64,000 nt of DNA, taken from NCBI GenBank assembly GCA_920105625.2, contig CAKKTE020000496.1, positions 491,526 to 555,525 on the forward strand, read 5' to 3'. The notes beneath the pieces are model-generated. The model had not been told where the DNA came from. It did no database searches and saw only the letters and a program-made list of their open reading frames with translations. The translations under genes were made by a program, and so were the position numbers. The stretch's first letter is position 1. The number at the start of each line of letters is the position of its first letter. Positions 12,301-22,999 of this stretch are shown here, piece by piece. This DNA is from Clusia tigrina. Taxonomy: Eukaryota > Arthropoda > Insecta > Diptera > Clusiidae.

Positions 12301-13849
12301 AGCTTTGAGCGATAGCTTAAATTGACAAGAGGCTCGAGTACTTTATTGTTACAAAATTTCAAGATTTTATGACGCTCCAGTAAAAAGTTACAAGCATTTG
12401 TATGTTGCAAACTTTGATAGGTGTAGGACGTAACGTATAGAAGGTAGGGCCATTTGAAGTTTTATCAGTATTTGATTTGGGACTCAAGGGTAGCATAGCA
12501 TTGAGCGATAGCTTAAATTGGCAAGAGGCTCGAGTACTTTCTTGTTACAAAATTTCAAGGTTTTATGACGCTCCAGTAAAAAGTTACAAGCATTCGTATG
12601 TTGCAAACTTTAATAGGTGTAGGACGTACCGTATAGAAGTTAGGGCCATTTGAAGTTTTATCAGTGTTTGATTTGGGACTCAAGGGTAGCAGAGCTTTGA
12701 GCGATAGCTTAAATTGACAAGAGGCTCGAATACTTTCTTTTTACAAAATTTCAAGGTTTTATGACGCTCCAGTTAAAAGTTACAAGCATTTGTATGTTGC
12801 AAACTTTGATAGATGTAGGACGTACCGTATAGAAGTTAGGGCCATTTGAAGTTTTATCAGTGTTTGATTTGGGACTCAAGGGTAGCATAGCTTTGAGCGA
12901 TAGCTTAAATTGACAAGAGGCTCGAGTACTTTATTGTTAAAAAATTTCAAGGTTTTATGACGCTCCAGTAAAAAGTTACAAGCATTTGTATGCTGCAAAC
13001 TTTGATAGGTGTAGGACGTACCGTTTAGAAGTTAGGGCCATTTGAATTTCTATCAGTGTTTGATTTGGGACTCAAGATTAGCATAGCTTTGAGCGATAGC
13101 TTAAATTGACAAGAGGCTCGAGTACTTTATTGTTACAAAATTTCAAGGTTTTATGACGCTCCAGTAAAAAGTTACAAGCATTTGTATGCTGCAAACTTTG
13201 ATAGGTTTAGGACTTACCGTATAGAAGTTAGGGCCATTTGAAATCTTATACGTGTTTGATTTGGGACTCAAGGGTAGCATAGCTTTGAGCGATAGCTTAA
13301 ATTGACAAGAGGCTCGAGTACTTTATTGTTACAAAATTTCAAGATTTTATGACGCTCCAGTAAAAAGTTACAAGCATTTGTATGTTGCAAACTTTGATAG
13401 GTGTAGGACGTAGCGTATAGAAGGTAGGGCCATTTGAAGTTTTATCAGTATTTGATTTGGGACTCAAGGGTAGCATAGCTTTGAGCGATAGCTTAAATTG
13501 GCAAGTGGCTCGAGTACTTTATTGTTACAAAATTTCAAGGTTTTATGACGCTCTAGTAAAAAGTTACAAGCATTTGTATGTTGCAAACGTTGATAGGTGT
13601 AGGACGTACCGTATAAAATTTAGGGCCATTTGAAGTTTTAGCAGTGGTTGATTTGGGACTCAAGGGTAGGAGAGCTTTGAACGATAGCTTAAATTGACAA
13701 GAGGCTCGAGAAATTTCTTGTTACAAAATTTCAAGGTTTTATGACGCTCCAGTAAAAAGTTACAAGCATTTGTATGTTGCAAACTTTGATAGGTGTAGGA
13801 CGTACCATATAGAAGTTAGGGCCATTTTTAGTTTTATCAGTGTTTGATT
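9397..13849 (+). repeat. 24-monomer HOR, copy B
   Basis: This is the tandem partner of 4697-9396, and colinear with it until about 13849, where TTTGATTTGGG replaces TTTGATTTTGG and the array passes into a different series. The paired 7-monomer units lie at 9593-10963 and 10964-12334. Private substitutions are few, for example CATACC at 10537, GACATACC at 11251 and CGCCCCAG at 11590, which implies a recent duplication relative to the divergence between monomer types (often many positions). Confidence 0.85.
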
Positions 13850-16277
13850 TGGGACTCAAGGGTAGCATAGCTTTGAGCGATGGCTTAAATTGACAAGAGG
13901 CTCAAGTACTTTATTGTTACCAAATTTCAAGGTTTTATGACGCTCCAGTAAAAGGTTACAAGCATTTGTATGTTGCAAACTTTGATAGGTGTAGGACGTA
14001 CCATATAGAAGTTAGGGCCATTTTTAGTTTTATCAGTGTTTGATTTTGGACTCAAGGGTAGCATAGCTTTGAGCGATGGCTTAAATTGACAAGAGGCTCG
14101 AGTACTTTATTGTTACAAAATTTCAAGATTTTATGTCGCCCAGTAAAAAGTTGCAAGCATTTGTATGTTGCAAACTTCAATAGGTGTAGGACGTGCCGTA
14201 TAGAAGTTAGCGCCATTTGAAGTTTTATCAGTGTTTAGTTTGGGACTCAAGGTTAGCACAGCTTTGAGCGATGGCTTAAATTGACAAGAGGCTCAAGTAC
14301 TTTATTGTTACCAAATTTCAAGGTTTTATGACGCTCCAGTAAAAAGTTACAAGCATTTGTATGTTGCAAAATTTGATAGGTGTAGGACGTACCGTATATA
14401 AGTTAGGGCCATTTGAAGTTTTCTCAGTGTTTGATTTGGAACTCAACGGTAGCATAGCTTTGAGCGATAGCTTAAATTGACAAGAGGCTCGAGTACTTTA
14501 TTGTTACAAAATTTCAAGGTTTAATGACGCTCAGTAAAAAGTTACCAGCATTTGTATGTTGCAAACTTTGATAGGTGTAGGACGTACCGTATAGAAGTTA
14601 GGGCCATTTGGAGTTTTATCAGTGTTTGATTTGGGACTCAAGGGTAGCATGGCTTTGAGCGATAGCGTAAATTGACAATAGGCTCGAGTACTTTATTGTA
14701 ACAAAATTTCGAGGTTTTATGACGCTCCAGTAAAAAGTTACAAGCATTTGTATGTTGCAAACTTTGATAGGTGTACGACCTACCGTATAGAAGTTAGGGC
14801 CATTTGAAGTTTTATCAGTGTTTGATTTGGGACTCAAGGGTAGCATAGCTTTGAGCGATAACTTAAATTGACAAGAGGCTCGTGTACTTTATTGTTACAA
14901 AATTTCAAGGTTTTTGACGCTCCAGTAAAAAGTTACAAGTATTTGTATGCTGCAAACTTTGATAGGTGTAGGACGTACTGTTTAGAAGTTAGGGCCATTT
15001 GAAGTTCTATCAGTCTTTGATTTTGGACTCAAGGGTAGCATAGCTTTGAGCGATGGCTTAAATTGAAAAGTGGCTCGAGTACTTTATTGTTACAAAATTT
15101 CAAGATTTTATGTCGCCCAGTAAAAAGTTGCAAGCATTTGTATGTTGCAAACTTTAATAGGTGTAGGACGTGCCGTATAGAAGTTAGGGCCATTTGAAGT
15201 TTTATCAGTGTTTAGTTTGGGACTCAAGGTTAGCATAGCTTTGAGCGATGGCTTAAATTGACAAGAGGCTCAAGTACTTTATTGTTACAAAATTTCAAGG
15301 TTTTATGACGCTCCAGTAAAAAGTTACAAGCATTTGTATGTTGCAAACTTTGATAGGAGTAGGACGTACCATATAGAAGTTAGGGCCATTTGAAGTTTTA
15401 TCAGTGTTTGATTTTGGACTCAAGGGTCGCATAGCTTTGAGCGATAGCTTAAATTGACAAGAGGCTCGAGTACTTTATTGTTACAAAATTTCAAGCTTTT
15501 ATGACGCTCCAGTAAAAAGTTACAAGCATTTGTATGTTGCAAAATTTGATAGGTGTAGGACGTACCGTATATAAGTTAGGGCCATTTGAAGTTTTATCAG
15601 TGTTTGATTTGGAACTCAACGGTAGCATAGCTTTGAGCGATAGCTTAAATTGACAAGAGGCTCGAGTACTTTATTGTTAAAAAATTTCAAGGTTTAATGA
15701 CGCTCAGTAAAAAGTTACCAGCATTTGTATGTTGCAAACTTTGATAGGTGTAGGACGTACCGTATAGAAGTTAGGGCCATTTGGAGTTTTATCAGTGTTT
15801 GATTTGGGACTCAAGTGTAGCATGGCTTTGAGCGATAGCGTAAATTGACAAGAGGCTCGAGTACTTTATTGTTACAAAATTTCGAGGTTTTATGACGCTC
15901 CAGTAAAAAGTTACAAGAATTTGTATGTTGCAAACTTTGATAGGTGTTGGACCTACCGTATAGAAGTTAGGGCCATTTGAAGTTTTATCAGTGTTTAATT
16001 TGGGACTCAAGGGTAGCATAGCTTTGAGCGATAACTTAAATTGACAAGAGGCTCGAGTACTTTATTGTTACAAAATTTCAAGGTTTTATGACGCTACAGT
16101 AAAAAGTTACAAGCATTTGTATGCTGCAAACTTTGATAGGTGTAGGACGTACTGTTTAGAAGTTAGGGCCATTTGAAGTTCTATCAGTGTTTGATTTTGG
16201 ACTCAAGGGTAGCATAGCTTTGAGCGATGGCTTAAATTTACAAGTGGCTCGAGTACTTTATTGTTACAAAATTTCAA
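13252..16277 (+). repeat. 3.03-kb block, copy 2 (partner 2482-5507)
   Basis: Near-identical to 2482-5507 at +10770 bp. It begins in the last monomers of 24-mer copy B and runs through a series with CTCAAG and ACCAAATTT monomers, then P-Q-R-S-T-U at 14881-16053. It ends at 16277, where the monomer switches to CAAGATTTAATGTCGCC (type Q) rather than continuing as type V. A private difference is AAACTTCAATAGG at 14172. Confidence 0.85.
14881..16053 (+). repeat. Six-monomer block P-Q-R-S-T-U (third copy)
   Basis: The order and 1173-bp length match the blocks at 1 and 4111, including the CGTGTAC start at 14881. From 15011 onward this series is also the left part of the 14-monomer HOR, so one stretch belongs to two layers of the repeat hierarchy. 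Confidence 0.8.
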
Positions 16278-17643
16278 GATTTAATGTCGCCCAGTAAAAA
16301 GTTGCAAGCATTTGTATGTTGCAAACTTTAATAGGTGTAGGACGTGCCGTATAGAAGTTAGGGCCATTTGAAGTTTTATCAGAGTTTAGTTTGGGACTCA
16401 AGGTTAGAATAGCTTTGAGCGATGGCTTAAATTGACAAGAGGCTCAAGTACTTTATTGTTACAAAATTTCAAGGTTTTATGACGCTCCAGTAAAAAGTTA
16501 CAAGCATTTGTATGTTGCAAACTTTGATAGGAGTAGGACGTACCATATAGAAGTTAGGGCCATTTGAAGTTTTATCAGTGTTTGATTTTGGACTCAAGGG
16601 TAGCATAGCTTTGAGCGATAGGTGTAGGACGTACTGTTTAGAAGTTAATGCCATTTGAAGTTCTATCAGTGTTTGATTTTGGACTCAAGGGTAGCATAGC
16701 TTTGAGCGATGGCTTAAATTGACAAGTGGCTCGAGTACTTTATTGTTACAAAATTTCAAGATTTTATGTCGCCCAGTAAAAAGTTGCAAGCATTTGTATG
16801 TTGCAAACTTAAATAGGTGTAGGACGTGCCGTATAGAAGTTAGGGCCATTTGAAGTTTTATCAGTGTTTAGTTTGGGACTCAAGGTTAGAATAGCTTTGA
16901 GCGATGGCTTAAATTGACAAGAGGCTCAAGTACTTTATTGTTACAAAATTTCAAGGTTTTATGACGCTCCAGTAAAAAGTTACAAGCATTTGTATGTTGC
17001 AAACTTTGATAGGAGTAGGACGTACCGTATATAAGTTAGGGCCATTTGAAGTTTTATCAGTGTTTGATTTGGAACTCAACGGTAGCATAGCTTTGAGCGA
17101 TAGCTTAAATTGACAAGAGGCTCGAGTACTTTATTGTTACAAAATTTCAAGGTTTTATGACGCTCAGTAAAAAGTTACCAGCATTTGTATGTTGCAAACT
17201 TTGATAGGTGTAGGACGTACCGTATAGAAGTTAGGGCCATTTGGAGTTTTATCAGTGTTTGATTTGGGACTCAAGGGTAGCATGGCTTTGAGCGATAGCG
17301 TAAATTGACAAGAGGCTCGAGTACTTTATTGTTACAAAATTTCAAGATTTTATGTCGCCCAGTAAAAAGTTGCAAGCATTTGTATGTTGCAAACTTTAAT
17401 AGGTGTAGGACGTGCCGTATAGAAGTTAGGGCCATTTGAAGTTTTATCAGTGTTTAGTTTGGGACTCAAGGGTAGCATAGCTTTGAGCGATGGCTTAAAT
17501 TGACAAGAGGCTCAAGTACTTTATTGTTACAAAATTTCAAGGTTTTATGACGCTCCAGTAAAAAGTTACAAGCATTTATATGTTGCAAACTTTGATAGGT
17601 GTAGGACGTACCATATAGAAGTTAGGGCCATTTGAGGTTTTAT
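15011..17643 (+). repeat. 14-monomer HOR, copy C1 (2633 bp)
   Basis: Matches 17644-20276 at a constant shift of 2633 bp. The left edge is marked by CAGTCTTTGATTTTGG at 15011 and again at 17644, just after differing sequence (GTTCTAT against GGTTTTAT). The length equals 14 monomers less 105 bp, because one composite unit near 16445-16731 is deleted internally. The R/S fusion monomer near 16925-17110 (GGAGTAGG followed by TATATAAG and AACTCAACGG) is also diagnostic for this HOR. Confidence 0.85.
16445..16731 (+). repeat. Composite monomer with 105-bp deletion (C1)
   Basis: Two monomers that should span 392 bp occupy 287. At 16617-16621 the text runs GAGCGATAGGTGTAGG, joining unit base 177 to unit base 87 of the next monomer. 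The five-base GATAG present at both sites is kept once, which is the mark of a deletion between short direct repeats. The same junction is at 19250-19254 and 24427-24431, so it arose once and was copied with the HOR. Confidence 0.9.
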
Positions 17644-20276
17644 CAGTCTTTGATTTTGGACTCAAGGGTAGCATAGCTTTGAGCGATGGCTTAAATTGAA
17701 AAGTGGCTCGAGTACTTTATTGTTACAAAATTTCAAGATTTTATGTCGCCCAGTAAAAAGTTGCAAGCATTTGTATGTTGCAAACTTTAATAGGTGTAGG
17801 ACGTGCCGTATAGAAGTTAGGGCCATTTGAAGTTTTATCAGTGTTTAGTTTGGGACTCAAGGTTAGCATAGCTTTGAGCGATGGCTTAAATTGACAAGAG
17901 GCTCAAGTACTTTATTGTTACAAAATTTCAAGGTTTTATGACGCTCCAGTAAAAAGTTACAAGCATTTGTATGTTGCAAACTTTGATAGGAGTAGGACGT
18001 ACCATATAGAAGTTAGGGCCATTTGAAGTTTTATCAGTGTTTGATTTTGGACTCAAGGGTCGCATAGCTTTGAGCGATAGCTTAAATTGACAAGAGGCTC
18101 GAGTACTTTATTGTTACAAAATTTCAAGCTTTTATGACGCTCCAGTAAAAAGTTACAAGCATTTGTATGTTGCAAAATTTGATAGGTGTAGGACGTACCG
18201 TATATAAGTTAGGGCCATTTGAAGTTTTATCAGTGTTTGATTTGGAACTCAACGGTAGCATAGCTTTGAGCGATAGCTTAAATTGACAAGAGGCTCGAGT
18301 ACTTTATTGTTAAAAAATTGCAAGGTTTAATGACGCTCAGTAAAAAGTTACCAGCATTTGTATGTTGCAAACTTTGATAGGTGTAGGACGTACCGTATAG
18401 AAGTTAGGGCCATTTGGAGTTTTATCAGTGTTTGATTTGGGACTCAAGTGTAGCATGGCTTTGAGCGATAGCGTAAATTGACAAGAGGCTCGAGTACTTT
18501 ATTGTTACAAAATTTCGAGGTTTTATGACGCTCCAGTAAAAAGTTACAAGAATTTGTATGTTGCAAACTTTGATAGGTGTTGGACCTACCGTATAGAAGT
18601 TAGGGCCATTTGAAGTTTTATCAGTGTTTAATTTGGGACTCAAGGGTAGCATAGCTTTGAGCGATAACTTAAATTGACAAGAGGCTCGAGTACTTTATTG
18701 TTACAAAATTTCAAGGTTTTATGACGCTACAGTAAAAAGTTACAAGCATTTGTATGCTGCAAACTTTGATAGGTGTAGGACGTACTGTTTAGAAGTTAGG
18801 GCCATTTGAAGTTCTATCAGTGTTTGATTTTGGACTCAAGGGTAGCATAGCTTTGAGCGATGGCTTAAATTGACAAGTGGCTCGAGTACTTTATTGTTAC
18901 AAAATTTCAAGATTTAATGTCGCCCAGTAAAAAGTTGCAAGCATTTGTATGTTGCAAACTTTAATAGGTGTAGGACGTGCCGTATAGAAGTTAGGGCCAT
19001 TTGAAGTTTTATCAGAGTTTAGTTTGGGACTCAAGGTTAGAATAGCTTTGAGCGATGGCTTAAATTGACAAGAGGCTCAAGTACTTTATTGTTACAAAAT
19101 TTCAAGGTTTTATGACGCTCCAGTAAAAAGTTACAAGCATTTGTATGTTGCAAACTTTGATAGGAGTAGGACGTACCATATAGAAGTTAGGGCCATTTGA
19201 AGTTTTATCAGTGTTTGATTTTGGACTCAAGGGTAGCATAGCTTTGAGCGATAGGTGTAGGACGTACTGTTTAGAAGTTAGGGCCATTTGAAGTTCTATC
19301 AGTGTTTGATTTTGGACTCAAGGGTAGCATAGCTTTGAGCGATGGCTTAAATTGACAAGTGGCTCGAGTACTTTATTGTTACAAAATTTCAAGATTTTAT
19401 GTCGCCCAGTAAAAAGTTGCAAGCATTTGTATGTTGCAAACTTAAATAGGTGTAGGACGTGCCGTATAGAAGTTAGGGCCATTTGAAGTTTTATCAGTGT
19501 TTAGTTTGGGACTCAAGGTTAGAATAGCTTTGAGCAATGGCTTAAATTGACAAGAGGCTCAAGTACTTTATTGTTACAAAATTTCAAGGTTTTATGACGC
19601 TCCAGTAAAAAGTTACAAGCATTTGTATGTTGCAAACTTTGATAGGAGTAGGACGTACCGTATATAAGTTAGGGCCATTTGAAGTTTTATCAGTGTTTGA
19701 TTTGGAACTCAACGGTAGCATAGCTTTGAGCGATAGCTTAAATTGACAAGAGGCTCGAGTACTTTATTGTTACAAAATTTCAATGTTTTATGACGCTCAG
19801 TAAAAAGTTACCAGCATTTGTATGTTGCAAACTTTGATAGGTGTAGGACGTACCGTATAGAAGTTAGGGCCATTTGGAGTTTTATCAGTGTTTGATTTGG
19901 GACTCAAGGGTAGCATGGCTTTGAGCGATAGCGTAAATTGACAAGAGGCTCGAGTACTTTATTGTTACAAAATTTCAAGATTTTATGTCGCCCAGTAAAA
20001 AGTTGCAAGCATTTGTATGTTGCAAACTTTAATAGGTGTAGGACGTGCCGTATAGAAGTTAGGGCCATTTGAAGTTTTATCAGTGTTTAGTTTGGGACTC
20101 AAGGTTAGCATAGCTTTGAGCGATGGCTTAAATTGACAAGAGGCTCAAGTACTTTATTGTTACAAAATTTCAAGGTTTTATGACGCTCCAGTAAAAAGTT
20201 ACAAGCATTTATATGTTGCAAACTTTGATAGGTGTAGGACGTACCATATAGAAGTTAGGGCCATTTGAGGTTTTAT
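17644..20276 (+). repeat. 14-monomer HOR, copy C2 (2633 bp)
   Basis: Tandem partner of C1, starting at CAGTCTTTG (17644). The composite deleted unit is at 19078-19364. Private changes include TTGCAAGG at 18319, GAGCAATGG at 19533 and TTTCAATG at 19780. After 20276 it continues as R/S-like monomers with TATATAAG and then units with GTTAGGTCC, CGGGTAC and TAGATGTAGG, which are shared with 50.9-51.6 kb. Confidence 0.85.
19078..19364 (+). repeat. Composite monomer with 105-bp deletion (C2)
   Basis: Same GATAG junction as in C1, here at 19250-19254, at the expected +2633 position. The P part after the junction reads GAAGTTAGGGCC, where C1 has GAAGTTAATGCC at 16641, so the change belongs to C1 alone. 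Confidence 0.9.
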
Positions 20277-22999
20277 CAGTGTTTGATTTTGGACTCAAGG
20301 GTAGCATAGCTTTGAGCGATAGCTTAAATTGACAAGAGGCTCGAGTACTTTATTGTTACAAAATTTCAAGGTTTTATGACGCTCCAGTAAAAAGTTACAA
20401 GCATTTGTATGTTGCAAAATTTGATAGGTGTAGGACGTACCGTATATAAGTTAGGGCCATTTGAAGTTTTATCAGTGTTTGATTTGGAACTCAACGGTAG
20501 CATAGCTTTGAGCGATAGCTTAAATTGACAAGAGGCTCGAGTACTTTATTGCTACAAAATTTCAAGGTTTTATGACGCTCAGTAAAAAGTTACCAGCATT
20601 TGTATGTTGCAAACTTTGATAGGTGTAGGACGTACCGTATAGAAGTTAGGTCCATTTGAAGTTTTATCAGTGTTTGATTTGGGACTCAAGGGTAGCATAG
20701 CTTTGAGCGATAACTTAAATTGACAAGAGGCTCGGGTACTTTATTGTTACAAAATTTCAAGGTTTTATGACGCTCCAGTAAAAAGTTACAAGCATTTGTA
20801 TGCTGCAAACTTTGATAGATGTAGGACGTACTGTTTAGAAGTTAGGGCCATTTGAAGTTCTATCAGTGTTTGATTTGGCACTCAAGATTAGCATAGCTTT
20901 GAGAGGTAGCTTAAATTGACAAGAGGCTCGAGTACTTTATTGTTACAAAATTTCAAGGTTTTATGACGCTCCAGTAAAAAGTTACAAGCATTTGTATGTT
21001 GCAAACGTTAATAGGTGTAGGACGTACCGTATAGAAGTTAAGGCCATTTGGAGCTTTATCAGTGTTTGATTTGGGACTCAAGGGTAGCATGGCTTTGAGC
21101 GATAGCGTAAATTGACAAGAGGATCGAGTACTTTATTGTTACAAAATTTCGAGGTTTTATGACGCTCCAGTAAAAAGTTACAAGCATTTGTATGTTGCAA
21201 ACTTTGATAGGTGTAGGACGTACCGTATATAAGTTAGGGCCATTTGAAGTTTTATCAGTGTTTGATTTGGAACTCAAGGGTAGCATAGCTTTGAGCGATA
21301 GCTTAAATTGACAAGAGGCTCGAGTACTTTATTGTTACAAAATTTCAAGGTTTTATGACGCTCCAGTAAAAAGTTACAAACATTTGTATGTTGCAAATTT
21401 TGATAGGTGTAGGACGTACCGTATAGAAGTTAGGGCCATTTGAAGTTTTATCAGTGTTTAGTTTGGGACTCAAGGGTAGCATAGCTTTGAGCGATAGCTT
21501 AAATTGACAAGACGCTCAAGTACTTTATTGTTACCAAATTTCAAGGTTTTATGACGCTCCAGTAAAAGATTACAAGCATTTGTATGTTGCAAACTTTGAT
21601 AGGTGTAGGACGTACCATATAGAAGTTAGGGCCATTTTTAGTTTTATCAGTGTTTGATTTGGGACTCAAGGGTAGCATAGCTTTGAGCGATGGCTTAAAT
21701 TGACAAGAGGCTCAAGTACTTTATTGTTACCAAATTTCAAGGTTTTATGACGCTCCAGTAAAAGGTTACAAGCATTTGTATGTTGCAAACTTTGATAGGT
21801 GTAGGACGTACCATATAGAAGTTAGGGCCATTTTTAGTTTTATCAGTGTTTGATTTTGGACTCAAGGGTAGCATAGCTTTGAGCGATGGCTTAAATTGAC
21901 AAGAGGCTCGAGTACTTTATTGTTACAAAATTTCAAGATTTTATGTCGCCCAGTAAAAAGTTGCAAGCATTTGTATGTTGCAAACTTTAATAGGTGTAGG
22001 ACGTGCCGTATAGAAGTTAGGGCCATTTGAAGTTTTATCAGTGTTTAGTTTGGGACTCAAGGTTAGCACAGCTTTGAGCGATGGCTTCAATTGACAAGAG
22101 GCTCAAGTACTTTATTGTTACAAAATTTCAAGGTTTTATGACGCTCCAGTAAGAAGTTACAAGCATTTGTATCTTGCAAACTTTGATAGGTGTAGGACGT
22201 ACCATATAGAAGTTAGGGCCATTTGAAGTTTTATCAGTGTTTGATTTTGGACTCAAGGGTAGCATAGCTTTGAGCGATAGCTTAAATTGACAAGAGGCTC
22301 GAGTACTTTATTGTTACAAAATTTCAAGATTTTATGACGCTCCAGTAAAAAGTTACAACATTTGTATGTTGCAAAATTTGATAGGTGTAGGACGTACCGT
22401 ATATAAGTTAGGGCCATTTGAAGTTTTCTCAGTGTTTGATTTGGAACTCAACGGTAGCATAGCTTTGAGGGATAGCTTAAATTGACAAGAGGCTCGAGTA
22501 CTTTATTGTTACAAAATTTCAAGGTTTAATGACGCTCAGTAAAAAGTTACCAGCATTTGTATGTTGCAAACTTTGATAGGTGTAGGACGTACCGTATAGA
22601 AGTTAGGGCCATTTGGAGTTTTATCAGTGTTTGATTTGGGACTCAAGGGTAGCATGGCTTTGAGCGATAGCGTAAATTGACAAGAGGCTCGAGTACTTTA
22701 TTGTAACAAAATTTCGAGGTTTTATGACGCTCCAGTAAAAAGTTACAAGCATTTGTATGTTGCAAACTTTGATAGGTGTACGACCTACCGTATAGAAGTT
22801 AGGGCCATTTGAAGTTTTATCAGTCTTTGATTTGGGACTCAAAGGTAGCATAGCTTTGAGCGATAACTTAAATTGACAAGAGGCTCGTGTACTTTATTGT
22901 TACAAAATTTCAAGGTTTTTGACGCTCCAGTAAAAAGTTACAAGCATTTGTATGCTGCAAACTTTGATAGGTGTAGGACGTACTGTTTAGAAGTTAGGG
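20277..22999 (+). repeat. Linking series between 14-mer copies C2 and C3
   Basis: About 14 monomers. The section 20277-20699 continues to match 25454-25876. The section around 20700-21060 carries CGGGTAC, TAGATGTAGG, GATTTGGCACTC and GAGAGGTAGC monomers also found near 51.0-51.6 kb. From about 21520 the series with CCATTTTTAG and AAAGGTTACAAG matches 13.7-14.3 kb at +7810 and then 14.3-15.0 kb at +8005, the change coming from one extra R-like monomer near 22115. A P/Q fusion monomer lies near 22883-23075. No non-satellite sequence is present. Confidence 0.75.
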
